From positions 29,521,316 through 29,585,315 of the forward strand of contig NC_068339.1 in the NCBI RefSeq assembly GCF_014633365.1: DNA of 64,000 nucleotides, given 5' to 3'. Source of the DNA: Diospyros lotus (lineage: Eukaryota > Streptophyta > Magnoliopsida > Ericales > Ebenaceae). Below, in pieces: positions 34,115 through 43,890 of the stretch. A model generated the notes under the pieces. That model did no database searches. It was given only the letters and a program-made list of their open reading frames with translations, and was not told the DNA's origin. Position 1 is the first letter of the stretch. Each line of letters begins with the position of its first letter. The translations under genes were made by a program, and so were the position numbers.

Positions 34115-35560
34115 TGTAATATCTCAAGTTTAAATAAATAAATATGATGTTATTTGGTGAAATATTGCATACTTCGTGACATTAAGAGAATCTAAGAGAT
34201 AGTTTAAAGATCTTAAAATAACTGAATCGACAGAAGGGAATACTCTAAGACGTACATGTCCAAAAAGAAAGGAATATCCATGACAAAAGATGGGATTTTT
34301 AACGCCAAAAGAAACCAAAATAGAGATTGTTTTCGGTACAAGTTTAATACAATATAAAAAATTGAATTAGCGTAAGAAACTTCTGAAAAGACAACAAAAT
34401 CTCGAGAGAAGTTAAATTTTGCATAAGAGACAACCCCGAAGAGGGTTCGGGGTAAAACAAATGAGTTTTCAAACAAGCGTGATTTTTTATAAGTTTCAGG
34501 CCTAAATATAATTTTTGAATTTTGGCCGAAAAATTGGTAAAACGAAACTCGGAGCACCTTTTGTGAAAGGGGAAACTCTAAGGGTCATAGGGAAATTTTT
34601 GGGAGCTCAACGGACATCTCAGAAAAGCCTAAAAGAGACTTAGAAAATTAAGGGGGTTAAATTGCAAAAAAAAAAAAAAAAAAAAAAAAAAAGAAAAGAG
34701 AAAAGAAAAAATGAAGAAGGTGAAGCAACCATGGTCGTCGGCCACCACTGCTAACATCGGGTAGCCTCCCGCCGACGCTGCTAAGGCCATCTGAGGGCAC
34801 AAACATGGGCCCCACGTCATGGTGAGTGGATTGGGCAGGGTATGGGGTCGCAAATGGCTTGGCATGGTCGTGATCTGACAGAAACAACGAGGCATGGTCG
34901 CGAGTGGCCGGATTTTAGGGAAAAGGTCTTTTGTGATAAATCATCACAATTTGATGTAGGGTAAGGCTTTACCAAGCATTTAAGACGTAGATTTGACAAG
35001 GTAAGGCTTGATTTACCCTCAAAATCGTGTATAAATAAGGGTATAAATAGGGGTGTTTTGAAGTGGCTGAATGCATCAAAATTAAACTTCGGATTTCTCA
35101 CATTTGAGAGCAAATTAGGAGTTGTGGATAAGGGACTTTTGCTCTCGAGTGTGTGATGATTGTTTTTGGAGATTTTGAAAAAAATTTGGGTTGGTTTGAG
35201 GGTGTTTTAGAATGAGACTGGAAATGCAAGACGGTGGTCGAATCCAGACTAATTTTTGGCTTTTTGGGATAGCACCAGTAGTTGTTTCGGACCAAGAGGG
35301 GTGCCAAAGTGATCGACCAAAAGAGGGCTTTCGAGTGGTGCAAAGAAAACTGGGATCAAACAATTGTCAGCGATTGAATTTTTGGAGAAGACGATCGGTG
35401 TGTGGCTGCATGAGCTAATCAAATTTCCAAGTGCGTTGTCCAGCGCGTGGGGGCGCGTACGTTGTTCCAAACCATGTCTCCAGTAATCTCAGGACGATTT
35501 TCTCGACATATTACCCGATGGATATTTTTGAAAAATATGTCCAGGTTTGACCAATTTATG
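34115..35560 (+). repeat. Truncated long LTR (5' part)
   Basis: It starts TGTAATATCTCAAG and follows the 5' half of the 22974-25484 LTR: ACTGAATCGACAGAAGGGAAT, GTTTTCGGTACAAG, GAGACAACCCCGAAGAGGG. A 27-nt poly-A tract lies at about 34665-34691, paired TATA-like TATAAATA boxes at about 35030-35052 and a GCGCGTGGGGGCGCGT tract at about 35440-35458. The 3' half is absent. Confidence 0.65.
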
Positions 35561-36055
35561 ACAGAACACTATCATTTCCACTTACGATATTCAATTATCA
35601 ATGCACGACGACCCATAAGTAGATAGCTTTAACATTCAGTAGTTCAGTAGTCAATGTGTGGCACTCATCTCTGCATCCGCCCTCAACACAATCATGTTCT
35701 TATAAATGCAAAGCCCAGCCAACAAGCGCTGTATGACCAAACAGATCCCACCCGAATGAAATCAGGAAAGACACTAAAGAAAAGAAATAGAGAACACAAT
35801 CTCCCGTTAGTAGGACTGCTAGTCTGCTACACACCTAACCATCCATGATCCATGTATAATATATAAACATTACACATATATCAAGCAGAAGTAGGAAATA
35901 AATAAAACAACACCGACGATCCTCAAACGCAGAGCCAACATGAAAAGAAGAAGATGAAGACGAAGAAAGGAAAACCCACCACCGATCGATCCAGAGAAAC
36001 CCAACCCATGGGCCGTGCCATTCAACCGCACATACTTCTCCAAGAACCTAGTGAA
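35561..36055. other. 3' flank of the exonuclease gene, no other gene seen
   Basis: No supported frame. It probably includes the 3' untranslated part of the minus-strand gene next door. I could not place a poly(A) signal with confidence. Confidence 0.4.
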
Positions 36056-36688
36056 TTAATTCTGCTGTTTCAAGACCCTTCCGATCTCAAAAGAAAGAAA
36101 GGCATCAATGCAAGCATACTGTACCTGCCCCGCGCTAAGCCACTCACTGTCCCACCTGCTCAACGTAATCCTCCTCGGTTTCTCGATCTCCTTTCCAAGC
36201 ACCTGCATCGCGAATGTTTTCAACCCGGCATTGCGAAGCTCCCTCATTCCGCACTCCTCCGCCGCCAATCGCCGGAGGTCAAGGGTCGTGGCCACCGACA
36301 GACCGTACTCCTCTGTCAGCTTCTCAACGTCACCGTCGATCCCGACGCCCACGAAGGTGTAGACGGGGTTTCCCAGGAAGTCAATGAGGGATTGGGGCAT
36401 GTAGGGCGCGTGGATGAGTTGGAAGATGAGGCAGCGGTGGCCGACGCAGAGTTGGAGCGTGGCGGCGGGGTTGTCGTAGAAACGATTGTTGGGCCGCCAT
36501 TCTATGTCGAGTCCGACGATGAGGCTGTGGAGGCGGCGGCGGTGGATGCGCACGATCTCCGAGATCCAAGAGTCGACGAAGGGGGGCGAGTGGGTGACCG
36601 TTGTGAGGATCTGGTCGCCGAAGAAGGTGACATCGTAGACGTTGTGGGTGTCGTCCGGCAACTGGTGGTCAACGATGCTAAGACTCAT
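36056..36688 (-). CDS. WRN-like 3'-5' exonuclease domain protein (DEDD, RNase H fold)
   Basis: A single intact frame of 210 aa with ATG at 36686-36688. It matches the plant family of short single-domain proteins related to the Werner exonuclease, many of them intronless. Motifs: Exo I VGLDIEW (58-64, with Asp61 and Glu63), Exo II FVGVGIDGDVEKL (112-124, Asp118/Asp120), and DLRRLAAE (137-144). Then come LKTFAMQVLGK (156-166), SRWDSEWL (177-184) and Exo III QYACIDAFLSFEIG (190-203, with Tyr191 and Asp195). The DEDD-type metal ligands appear present, so activity on DNA or RNA 3' ends is plausible, but the substrate of this subfamily is not known to me. No signal peptide or membrane span. The leader upstream (36689-36760) is pyrimidine-rich on the coding strand. 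Start choice: the first ATG, and its N-terminal MSLSIVDHQLPDDTHNVYDV fits the family. Confidence 0.92.
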   Translation of the reverse strand: MSLSIVDHQLPDDTHNVYDVTFFGDQILTTVTHSPPFVDSWISEIVRIHRRRLHSLIVGLDIEWRPNNRFYDNPAATLQLCVGHRCLIFQLIHAPYMPQSLIDFLGNPVYTFVGVGIDGDVEKLTEEYGLSVATTLDLRRLAAEECGMRELRNAGLKTFAMQVLGKEIEKPRRITLSRWDSEWLSAGQVQYACIDAFLSFEIGRVLKQQN

Positions 36689-36938
36689 TGTCTACGGCAC
36701 TGATCAGAGAGAGAATTTTGAGAAACAGCCAGTACAGGGAGACAGGAGAAGCCAAGAAGAAAGGAAGCGGAGTGGAAGAAGGGGCCCAGTAGCACTATGG
36801 ATTATCTGGGTCGGGTCGCGTCGGGTAAGTTATAACGGAGCTTGAAAATTGAATTGACTTGGCCGGATTAATCTATCTATGGTAAGATTAAATTGAAAGG
36901 AAATTTAAAAAATTAATTTAGTTATATCATCATAAATA

Positions 36939-38080
36939 GGGTTGACAATGGTTCAGTTTGATTTCAATTTTTGTCAAAACCATAATCAAATCAAACTTAA
37001 ATTAGTAAAACCAAAACCAAACCATTACCCATTTAATTTTAAAAATTAAAAACCATAACCAAACTATTCGGTTTTGGTTCGGTTTCATTTTTAAACATGA
37101 TTTTTTTAATTTGATCCATACCAACAAACAAAGACAAACTCTTGAAACAGAGGTAGTGAGCAAAGGCGAGGCTGACTGGCCGAGCCACCGAGTGAGCGTG
37201 GGGAAAAGGGCGAAAGTCAAGAGGAAAAAGACGAGCAAGAGGGTGAGAGTTGAGAGGCAGCGCGGGCCGGTGAGAGCGAAAGGAGTAGAGCAAGAGCAAG
37301 AGCCGAGAGACAGAGAGGGCAAGTGAGGGTGAGCTAGAACAAGATAGGCAAAGAGCGAGAGCGAACGAGAGCAAGAGGGGTTGAGCCCTAGCGAGAGCAA
37401 GAGAGAGCCAGCGAGGGCAAGCGAGAGCAAGAGAGAGCCAGCGAGGGCAAGCGAGAGCAAGAGAGAGGCAAAGAGCAAGGGGGCGCGAGCGGACGAGCAA
37501 GAGATGAGGCAAAGAGCGAGAGACAAGTGAGGGCAAGCAAGAGGGCTAAAGATGAGAGGCAGTAAGGGCTGGAGGGTGAGTAAGAGCAAGAAAGGCAGAA
37601 AGCGAGGGCGAGTGCGAGCAAGAGAGGCAGAGAGCAAGGGCGAGCGCGAGCAAGAGGGGTCGAGCCCTAGCAAGAGCAAGAGAAAGCCAGCGAGGGCGAG
37701 CGAGAGCAAGATTGTAAGATAGAGGCAGAGAGCGAGGGTGAGTGCGAGCGAACGAGTAAGAGAGAGGAGACAGAGAACAAAAGGCAACGAGAGTGAGAGA
37801 GAGTGAGAGCGAGCTTAAGAGATGGAGGATAAGAGAAGGGTTTACAAGTGGGCTGGGCTGGGGTGGGTTTGCAGGCAAGTGGGTTGGGTTTCCCAGCTAC
37901 CACTCTTACATATAATATATTATATATATATATATTCGGTTCGATTTGGTTCGGTTATCCATACATTCGGTTTGGTTTCGATTTAGGTTTTGGTTTATAT
38001 TTAGTGAAAATCATAACCAAATCATACCAATTGAAATAGTATTCGGTTTTTCCCCAAACCAAACCATTATTCAGTCAAAC
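36939..38080. mobile_element. Terminal-inverted-repeat element (hAT-like MITE style)
   Basis: The left end GGGTTGACAATGGTTCAGTTT (36939 on) and the right end, reversed, GTTTGACTGAATAATGGTTTG (up to 38080) are inverted copies. Both flank AT-rich arms full of GGTTCGGTTTTGGTT words. Such ends are common in plant hAT-type non-autonomous elements. I found no clean 8-bp duplication, so boundaries are approximate. The interior has no transposase, only GA-rich repeats. Confidence 0.5.
37150..37830 (+). repeat. GA-rich degenerate minisatellite
   Basis: Built of GCGAGAGCAAGAG, GCCAGCGAGGGCAA and similar words. An exact 42-bp duplication is visible around 37390-37470. The Leu/Ser/Ala-rich minus-strand frames of up to 261 codons are by-products of this composition. 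Confidence 0.8.
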
Positions 38081-38799
38081 AAGTTTTAACCACGTTGACT
38101 GATTCGATTCCCCACGATTTCGATTGCAATTGCAATCCCTAAGCATGTTGAAATTATTGGCGGATGGTGGAATGTTACGTCAAAATGATAGAGAGAATTT
38201 GTCACGTGTTGCCAGCGTCCAAGGGATCGTAATCGCATCAACCACATGTCTAATAAATTTATTATCTGAAGAATAAATAATTCCCTTTTTAAACAGCATT
38301 TGGTATGAAAGGATCTGCCTTTCCTTCTTAAAATAAAAAAACGGCATCCTGTTGCTTGTTTTTATTTTCGGTAATTTAAAATACCAAAAATGGGTTTTGT
38401 AATTTACTTTATTTTTTTATCTATTGATCGCTTTGAAAGGCCCCATAGGTGATGATGTTTTGAAACCTATCTCCACCCGATTCATCTAAAAGGTGTGTTA
38501 GTTATCGATTCGTAACTACAAAAATGCATTTTAAGTAAAAAAAGAACTTAGAAAATCCAATTGACAAAGCTCAAATAACAAAAAAATAATAATAATATTT
38601 TTGTGAATTTATAAATTTATCAAAATATTTTAATTTTAATAATTGTATTCAAATCGACTCATGCAATTTTATTCAACATTTGAAATCAATTTAAGAAGCA
38701 TGTGTCATTATTGACATGATACGTCATCTGTCATTAAAATATTATATCTAAGTGAGACCATATGTATAATTTTATTTTTAATTTTTTTTTCATATGTAT
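38081..38799. other. AT-rich intergenic DNA, no gene seen
   Basis: No supported frame or repeat structure between the inverted-repeat element and the next Tat LTR. Confidence 0.4.
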
Positions 38800-41323
38800 T
38801 GGACCGTTCGGGCCCAATCTCGACCCTCTCTTTAAGGCCTAATCTTGGTCCTCTCTCTTCACCCAACCTTGGCCCAGCTCCAGCCTACCACGACATCATT
38901 GCAACCCTACTGGGTATCCGCGCAGTCGCCTCAGATCACATCCTCATTAATGACGAATCCCATCTACATTAATGAGGGTCCTGTCACCACCACGCTACCA
39001 CCTGGGAACCTCCATCGGCACCGAATAATCAATCTCATCACTTGCAAACACACAATGCATGCATGCATAAGGACATCTCCTCCTTCTATATCAGTCAGCT
39101 CTCTTCAGAGCCAATGTATGTTTAATCTCTAACCTACTAGTACATTGTCTCTCCTTACTCTCTTACTCACTCGAGCTTCGGAATGCTTGCAGGTGCCAGT
39201 CGTGCCCTCGGACGGATACGTCACCAAAGCCCGTGCCCCACCTCCGATTGTCCTTCTTTGGTCAGGAAGGAACATCTGGCGCCCACCGTGGGGCTCGGTA
39301 AAACTTACTTACCCCATAAGTTCACTAAAGCCTTTCAAACCAACATCCCTATTGTCGCACCATGACACGGACTGGAAGCGCTTATACCTAAGGATCAAGC
39401 GATGACCACTACCGCCTAACTGCCCGCACCCATCCCCGCATCGGCCCACCCCCAGCCAATCGAATAATTGGGATTGTCGACACCATTTATGGAGGTTTTT
39501 CCAACAGAGTGCCAAGCTTTGCACAAGGGCAATACCCTCATGCGGTCATGACAATAGATGATGCTAAGAAGAAACCAAGAAGAATGGCCCAACACCCTAC
39601 GATCTGCTTCATGGATAAAGACCTCGAAGGAGTAGATTCGCACCCCGACGATCCCATGGTAATTTCGGTTATTGCCGCGGATTTTTTAATAAAGAAGGTT
39701 TTAGTAGACTAGGGCAGCTCAGCAAACTTGTTGTACCTGTCTACCCTAGAAAGAATGGGCATCTCCGAACGAAAGTTGGGACCCTTTAAAGAAAACTTGA
39801 TCGACTTCTCAGGAGAGCAGGTACTGTCAAGGGTTACATCGACCTATCGACCTCATTCGGGACAGCTCCGCTAGTCAAGGCTATCACTATCTGGTACTTG
39901 GTGGTGGATTATCGGGCGCCATACAACGCGCTCCTAGGTCGACCGTCTCTTAACGCTTTGGGCGTAGTAGTACCCACCTCCCATCTGGCCTTAAAGTTCT
40001 CGATATCAAACACCGAGGTCGGGGTCGTCCACGCTGACCAAAAAGAAGCCATGCGATGTTACCACGACAGCCTTAAAACCCGGGGTCCCGAGCTTGGCAA
40101 GGACAGGAAGAGAGGCCAGGACCCGCAGCACCATGTACATATGGTTGAGCTAGACCTGCGGAGCGAGTTCTCAGACAGGCATCCCCAACCCACAAAGGAG
40201 CTCCACCCTATAAGCCTGGGCCCTCGCTCGGAACAAATCGTCCGCATAGGCTCTACGTTATCAAGTGAGCTAAAGGAGAGGCTCATCAGCCTACTCCGGC
40301 AGAACACCGACGTCTTTGCTTGGACCCCCACTAACATGCCCAAGATAGATCCACTTGTCATCACCACAAGCTGGCGCTAGATTTGGAGGCCAAATCGGTT
40401 GCCCAGAGAAGGAGAAGACTGGGAGAAGAAAGACGACGTGCAGTCGCCGAGGAAACAACCAAACATCTAAAGGTTGGATTCATCTAAGAGGATCCATACA
40501 CAACGTGGCTCGTCAACGTAGTCATGGTAAAAAAATCCTCAAGAAAGTGGAGAATGTGTGTTAACGTCACTGACCTAAATAGAGCGTGCCCAAAAGATTC
40601 ATACCCACTGCCTAACATCGACCGCCTTGTGGATGCGGCCTCTGGTACAGGTACTTGAGTTTCATAGATGCTTATTCCGGTTATAATCAAATCCGGATGC
40701 ACCCTGAGGACAAAGAAAAAATGGCATTCATCACGAAAAATGCCAACTTCTATTATCGGGTCATGTCATTCGGACTAAAGAATGTAGGTGCGACATACCA
40801 ACGACTGATGAATAAAGTATTCGCTAAACAAATCGGCCAGAACATCGAAGTCTATGTAGATGACATGGTGGGTAAGACTTCAGAAAAATAGGACCACTGC
40901 TCGGACCTAACCGAAATTTTCGCGTAGCTCCGACATCACAACATAAGGCTCAACCCTGATAAATGCACATTTGGGGTGCAAGCCTGTAAGTTTCTAGGAT
41001 TCATGCTAACCAGCCAAGGAATTGAAGCTAACCCTGATAAATGCGAAGCCATCCTTGCAATGCATAATCTTGCCAACCTGAAGGAGGTCTAGCAGCTAAC
41101 AAGCCGAATAATAGCTTTGTCCCGTTTTCTCCTGAAGTCGACCGACCAAGAGAAGCCATTCTTCCAATGCCTAAAAAATTCAGTCGTGTTCCAGTGGATG
41201 GATGAATGTGAAATCGCCTTTCAAGAACTAAAGGCCTTCCTAGCAACCCCCCCCACTCCTTTTGAGACCAGAGCCTAGAGAGAAACTTTCACTCTATTTC
41301 TCCGTCACCGCTAATGCCCTCAG
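38800..41323 (+). mobile_element. Truncated Tat element (5' LTR to reverse transcriptase)
   Basis: The LTR at 38800-39274 starts TGGACCGTTCGGGCCC and ends GGAAGGAACA, like those at 3144 and 8662. The primer site TGGCGCCCACCGTGGGGC lies at 39277-39294. Internal sequence continues through gag-pol linker, protease and reverse transcriptase and stops at about 41323, where unrelated DNA starts with TGTAGGATCAAGATCC. RNase H, integrase and the 3' LTR are absent. Confidence 0.8.
39509..41276 (+). pseudogene. Broken protease and reverse transcriptase of the truncated Tat element
   Basis: The frame at 39509-39712 has KKKPRRMAQHPTICF, DDPMVISV and KVLVD, then a stop where the protease active site DxGSS should continue (the following codons read GSSANLLYL). 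The frame at 39898-40380 has YNALLGRPSLNALG and runs to DVFAWTPTNMPKID, the link to reverse transcriptase. After frame breaks, 40580-40891 carries CPKDSYPLPNIDRLVD, FIDAYSGYNQIRM and VYVDDMVGKT, that is the palm with the YVDD site. The rest, to about 41276, continues through LNPDKCTFGVQACKFLGF with more stops. Not functional. Confidence 0.85.
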
Positions 41324-43274
41324 TGTAGGATCAAGATCCATTAGTATGAAAAGATAGGTCTTTCAGATCTTAGTTGAAAAGCCATGAGGTATGATCTCGT
41401 TGGGTAAGATCATGAGGCCTCAAGAGTTAGTATGGTTTGAGATTCTCTTAGGTTGTAAGAGATGTAAAGTCTTGCGGAGCAAGGCTAATGGTGTAAGCTT
41501 GAGGTAATCAAGCCAAGGATAACCTAATGTGGTTTCTTTCATTAGATAGAGGTGGAACCATTGTAGTTCGCGGGGCTTTAACGTAGCATTAATGCTACGG
41601 ATGCAAGGCTCGCAGTAACGGATCTGATGCTATGGACTATGTGACAGAGGACTAATGAGTTAGCTGGCTATAGGGGCGGGTGGCCCATTGGCCGGAGCAA
41701 CATAGTGAATTGCAGGGACCATCAGATGCCAAAGACCTGGAGCAGCACCATATGAATTATGTCGATTAAGGGTCTAGTTTCTTGGGATCGATAATCTTGA
41801 ATAAAGGTCATGGTGGCTAAGGGACTAGGGTAGCACGGTTAGCGATAATGTCACATGTATAGTGGTGATTAGTCGCTTAATGTCAAAAGGCGAGCTCAGT
41901 TGAGTAGCTGAGAGTTGAGAGTCGAGTAAGTGCATGGAGGCCAAGTCGGGCGAAGTGCACAAAAGCTTAAGTGAGGGTTAAGTCCTTTGTAGAAGTGAAG
42001 CGATGATGAAATAGTTCTTCGAATGTTAGGACCATGTGGTATCTCGAGATGTCCAAAGAGAGTAAAACCCAAGGAATAAGGAATGACTCTAGCATGGAAT
42101 GTTACTACAGGTGATCCTTACCAGTGACGGGTCTAATGCTAGGGACAACTGAATGTAGATGATAGATGGCCATTGGGTTATCTCATGACGAGGGATCACG
42201 ACCCTCTATGTGGGGTAACTAGTCTTTTGTGGAGACGATTAGACGCCAAAGACCTAGAGCGAACTATAGATTATATGTCTGGGCTAAGCCTAAGTTCCAT
42301 GGGGACTAAAGTGTCGTGGTAGTGCAGCTAGGTCGTCGTGGTAATTTGAAAGCTTGTGAAGTGGTTGAGTGATGTCTTGTGGGATGATGACAAGACATGT
42401 GATGATGCTTCTTGTTAAAGGATCTTAGAGCATTTGTGCCTAGAATTGATCGTGATTGGGAGTGGTCTAGTAAATTAGGATGGTGGACCCAATGTGACCT
42501 TGTGGCAGTGCAAGAAGATAGGGTTAATTGAAGAGCTGGCAAATAACCCTAGGATGTTATGTGAAATAAGTGTCGTGGAGGGCAAGACTTACGAGATGAA
42601 AGCCAATCATGAGATGGGAATACTAAAACGAGTGAGGGTTTCAGGTATATGGATCTCTAAACTTGTGACGTAAGTTGGGATAGGTTGAATATGTGGCTAT
42701 GGCATGGTTGTAGAATCTGTGTAAAGTCACAATTGCACAGTCGAGTGTAAATCCTGAATGTGTCGATGTGAAAATACAGAGGCATCCTCATGTAGCACTG
42801 GTTGGGTTTCTAGTTGGAGACACGGGATCGATCGCCAGGTGGTAGCACCTATAATGGAGATGATAGGAGCATGGGGCTCGAGGTTGTGAACATAAAGTTT
42901 TGTTGATTGTTGTGTATGCCACTGAGATGAGGGTTCAACAAGATCTGGTGGCTAAATCGGTCTAATGGGAGAAAGAGATCCAAGGCTTGAAAATATGGTT
43001 GGTCTGTGTAGGGATGTGTAGCTCGAGTGAGAGTTGCTCCGAACCGAGAGTTAAAGATGTAGTTCAAGTGTGGCCTTGGTGAGAACTTGAGATGTTATCT
43101 CAGGAAAAGCTAAGTATGATATATCACCCATGGAAGGCCAATGTGTTGGCATGTGCTTTGAGTAAGAGTAAGGGTCCTACGGCATTGTGTGGAAGTGTGA
43201 ATTCCATATAGTTAGCTAGGGTGATTTCCCATAAGTGGGAACTAATTTGGGAATGAATTGATTATTGCTAATGT
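41324..43274. repeat. Unclassified non-coding repeat DNA with a diverged duplication
   Basis: No frame with recognisable content. Two diverged copies about 509 bp apart share ACGGRTCTRATGCTA (41616 and 42125) and AAAGACCTRGAGC downstream. The G-rich plus strand and lack of coding suggest the 3' untranslated part of an unidentified LTR element. Confidence 0.4.
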
Positions 43275-43890
43275 TGTAACACCCCCTCTCCTAGATCTGC
43301 CCGAGAAGAGGTGCTACGGGAAATAAAATAAAACTAACTGATAAACTGAAATCTGAGTCAACATCAACTGAAAACCATAAACTACAACTAAGGGAAAAAC
43401 CCTAAATTGAAATATAAAATAAACCTAAACTGATAAAACACCAACTAATATACTTCCAGACATCTTTGGTCTTGAGTGGCTCCACATACACACACTACTA
43501 GACACTACTGCTAGGCCCCACATCTGGTACTCCCCCACTAGGATCTGAAATGGTGAAAAGTACAAGGTGAGCTACAAAACTCAGCAAGTAATAAACTGGA
43601 AAGAATAACTGAAGCTGAATCGAAGAATATCGATATTGATAAAAATACTTACTGAACTTGTACTGAGAGATATAATAATTATTGGATTGCATTTACAAGA
43701 TGTAATGCACATAAACTGTAAACTAAATGCAGGTATGCAACTTTGGCACGTAGGCTCACATAACTGTAATACATACCTGACTGATCTGAATCCTGCAAAC
43801 ATAAAAACTGTAAGCACATACTGTGGGCAATATGGGATTAATAAATTCACAAAGAGTATTTGGGAATTTTGGAATTTAATTCAATAAAGG
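43275..43890 (-). repeat. Reverse LTR 3' part
   Basis: On the minus strand it ends in AGGAGAGGGGGTGTTACA and carries TGCTGAGTTTTGTAGCTCACC. That stretch contains the hairpin TGAGTTTTGTAGCTCA (43568-43583), in the place the other LTRs have theirs. The upstream boundary near 43890 is approximate. Confidence 0.5.

Noticed and set aside
35954..36845. Plus-strand frames opposite the exonuclease gene (up to 249 codons)
   Set aside because: Shadows of the minus-strand gene, whose DEDD motifs are unambiguous.
37002..37903. Leu/Ser/Ala-rich minus-strand frames up to 261 codons that mimic a membrane protein
   Set aside because: They are translations of the GA minisatellite; several frames are open at once, as expected from the repeat.
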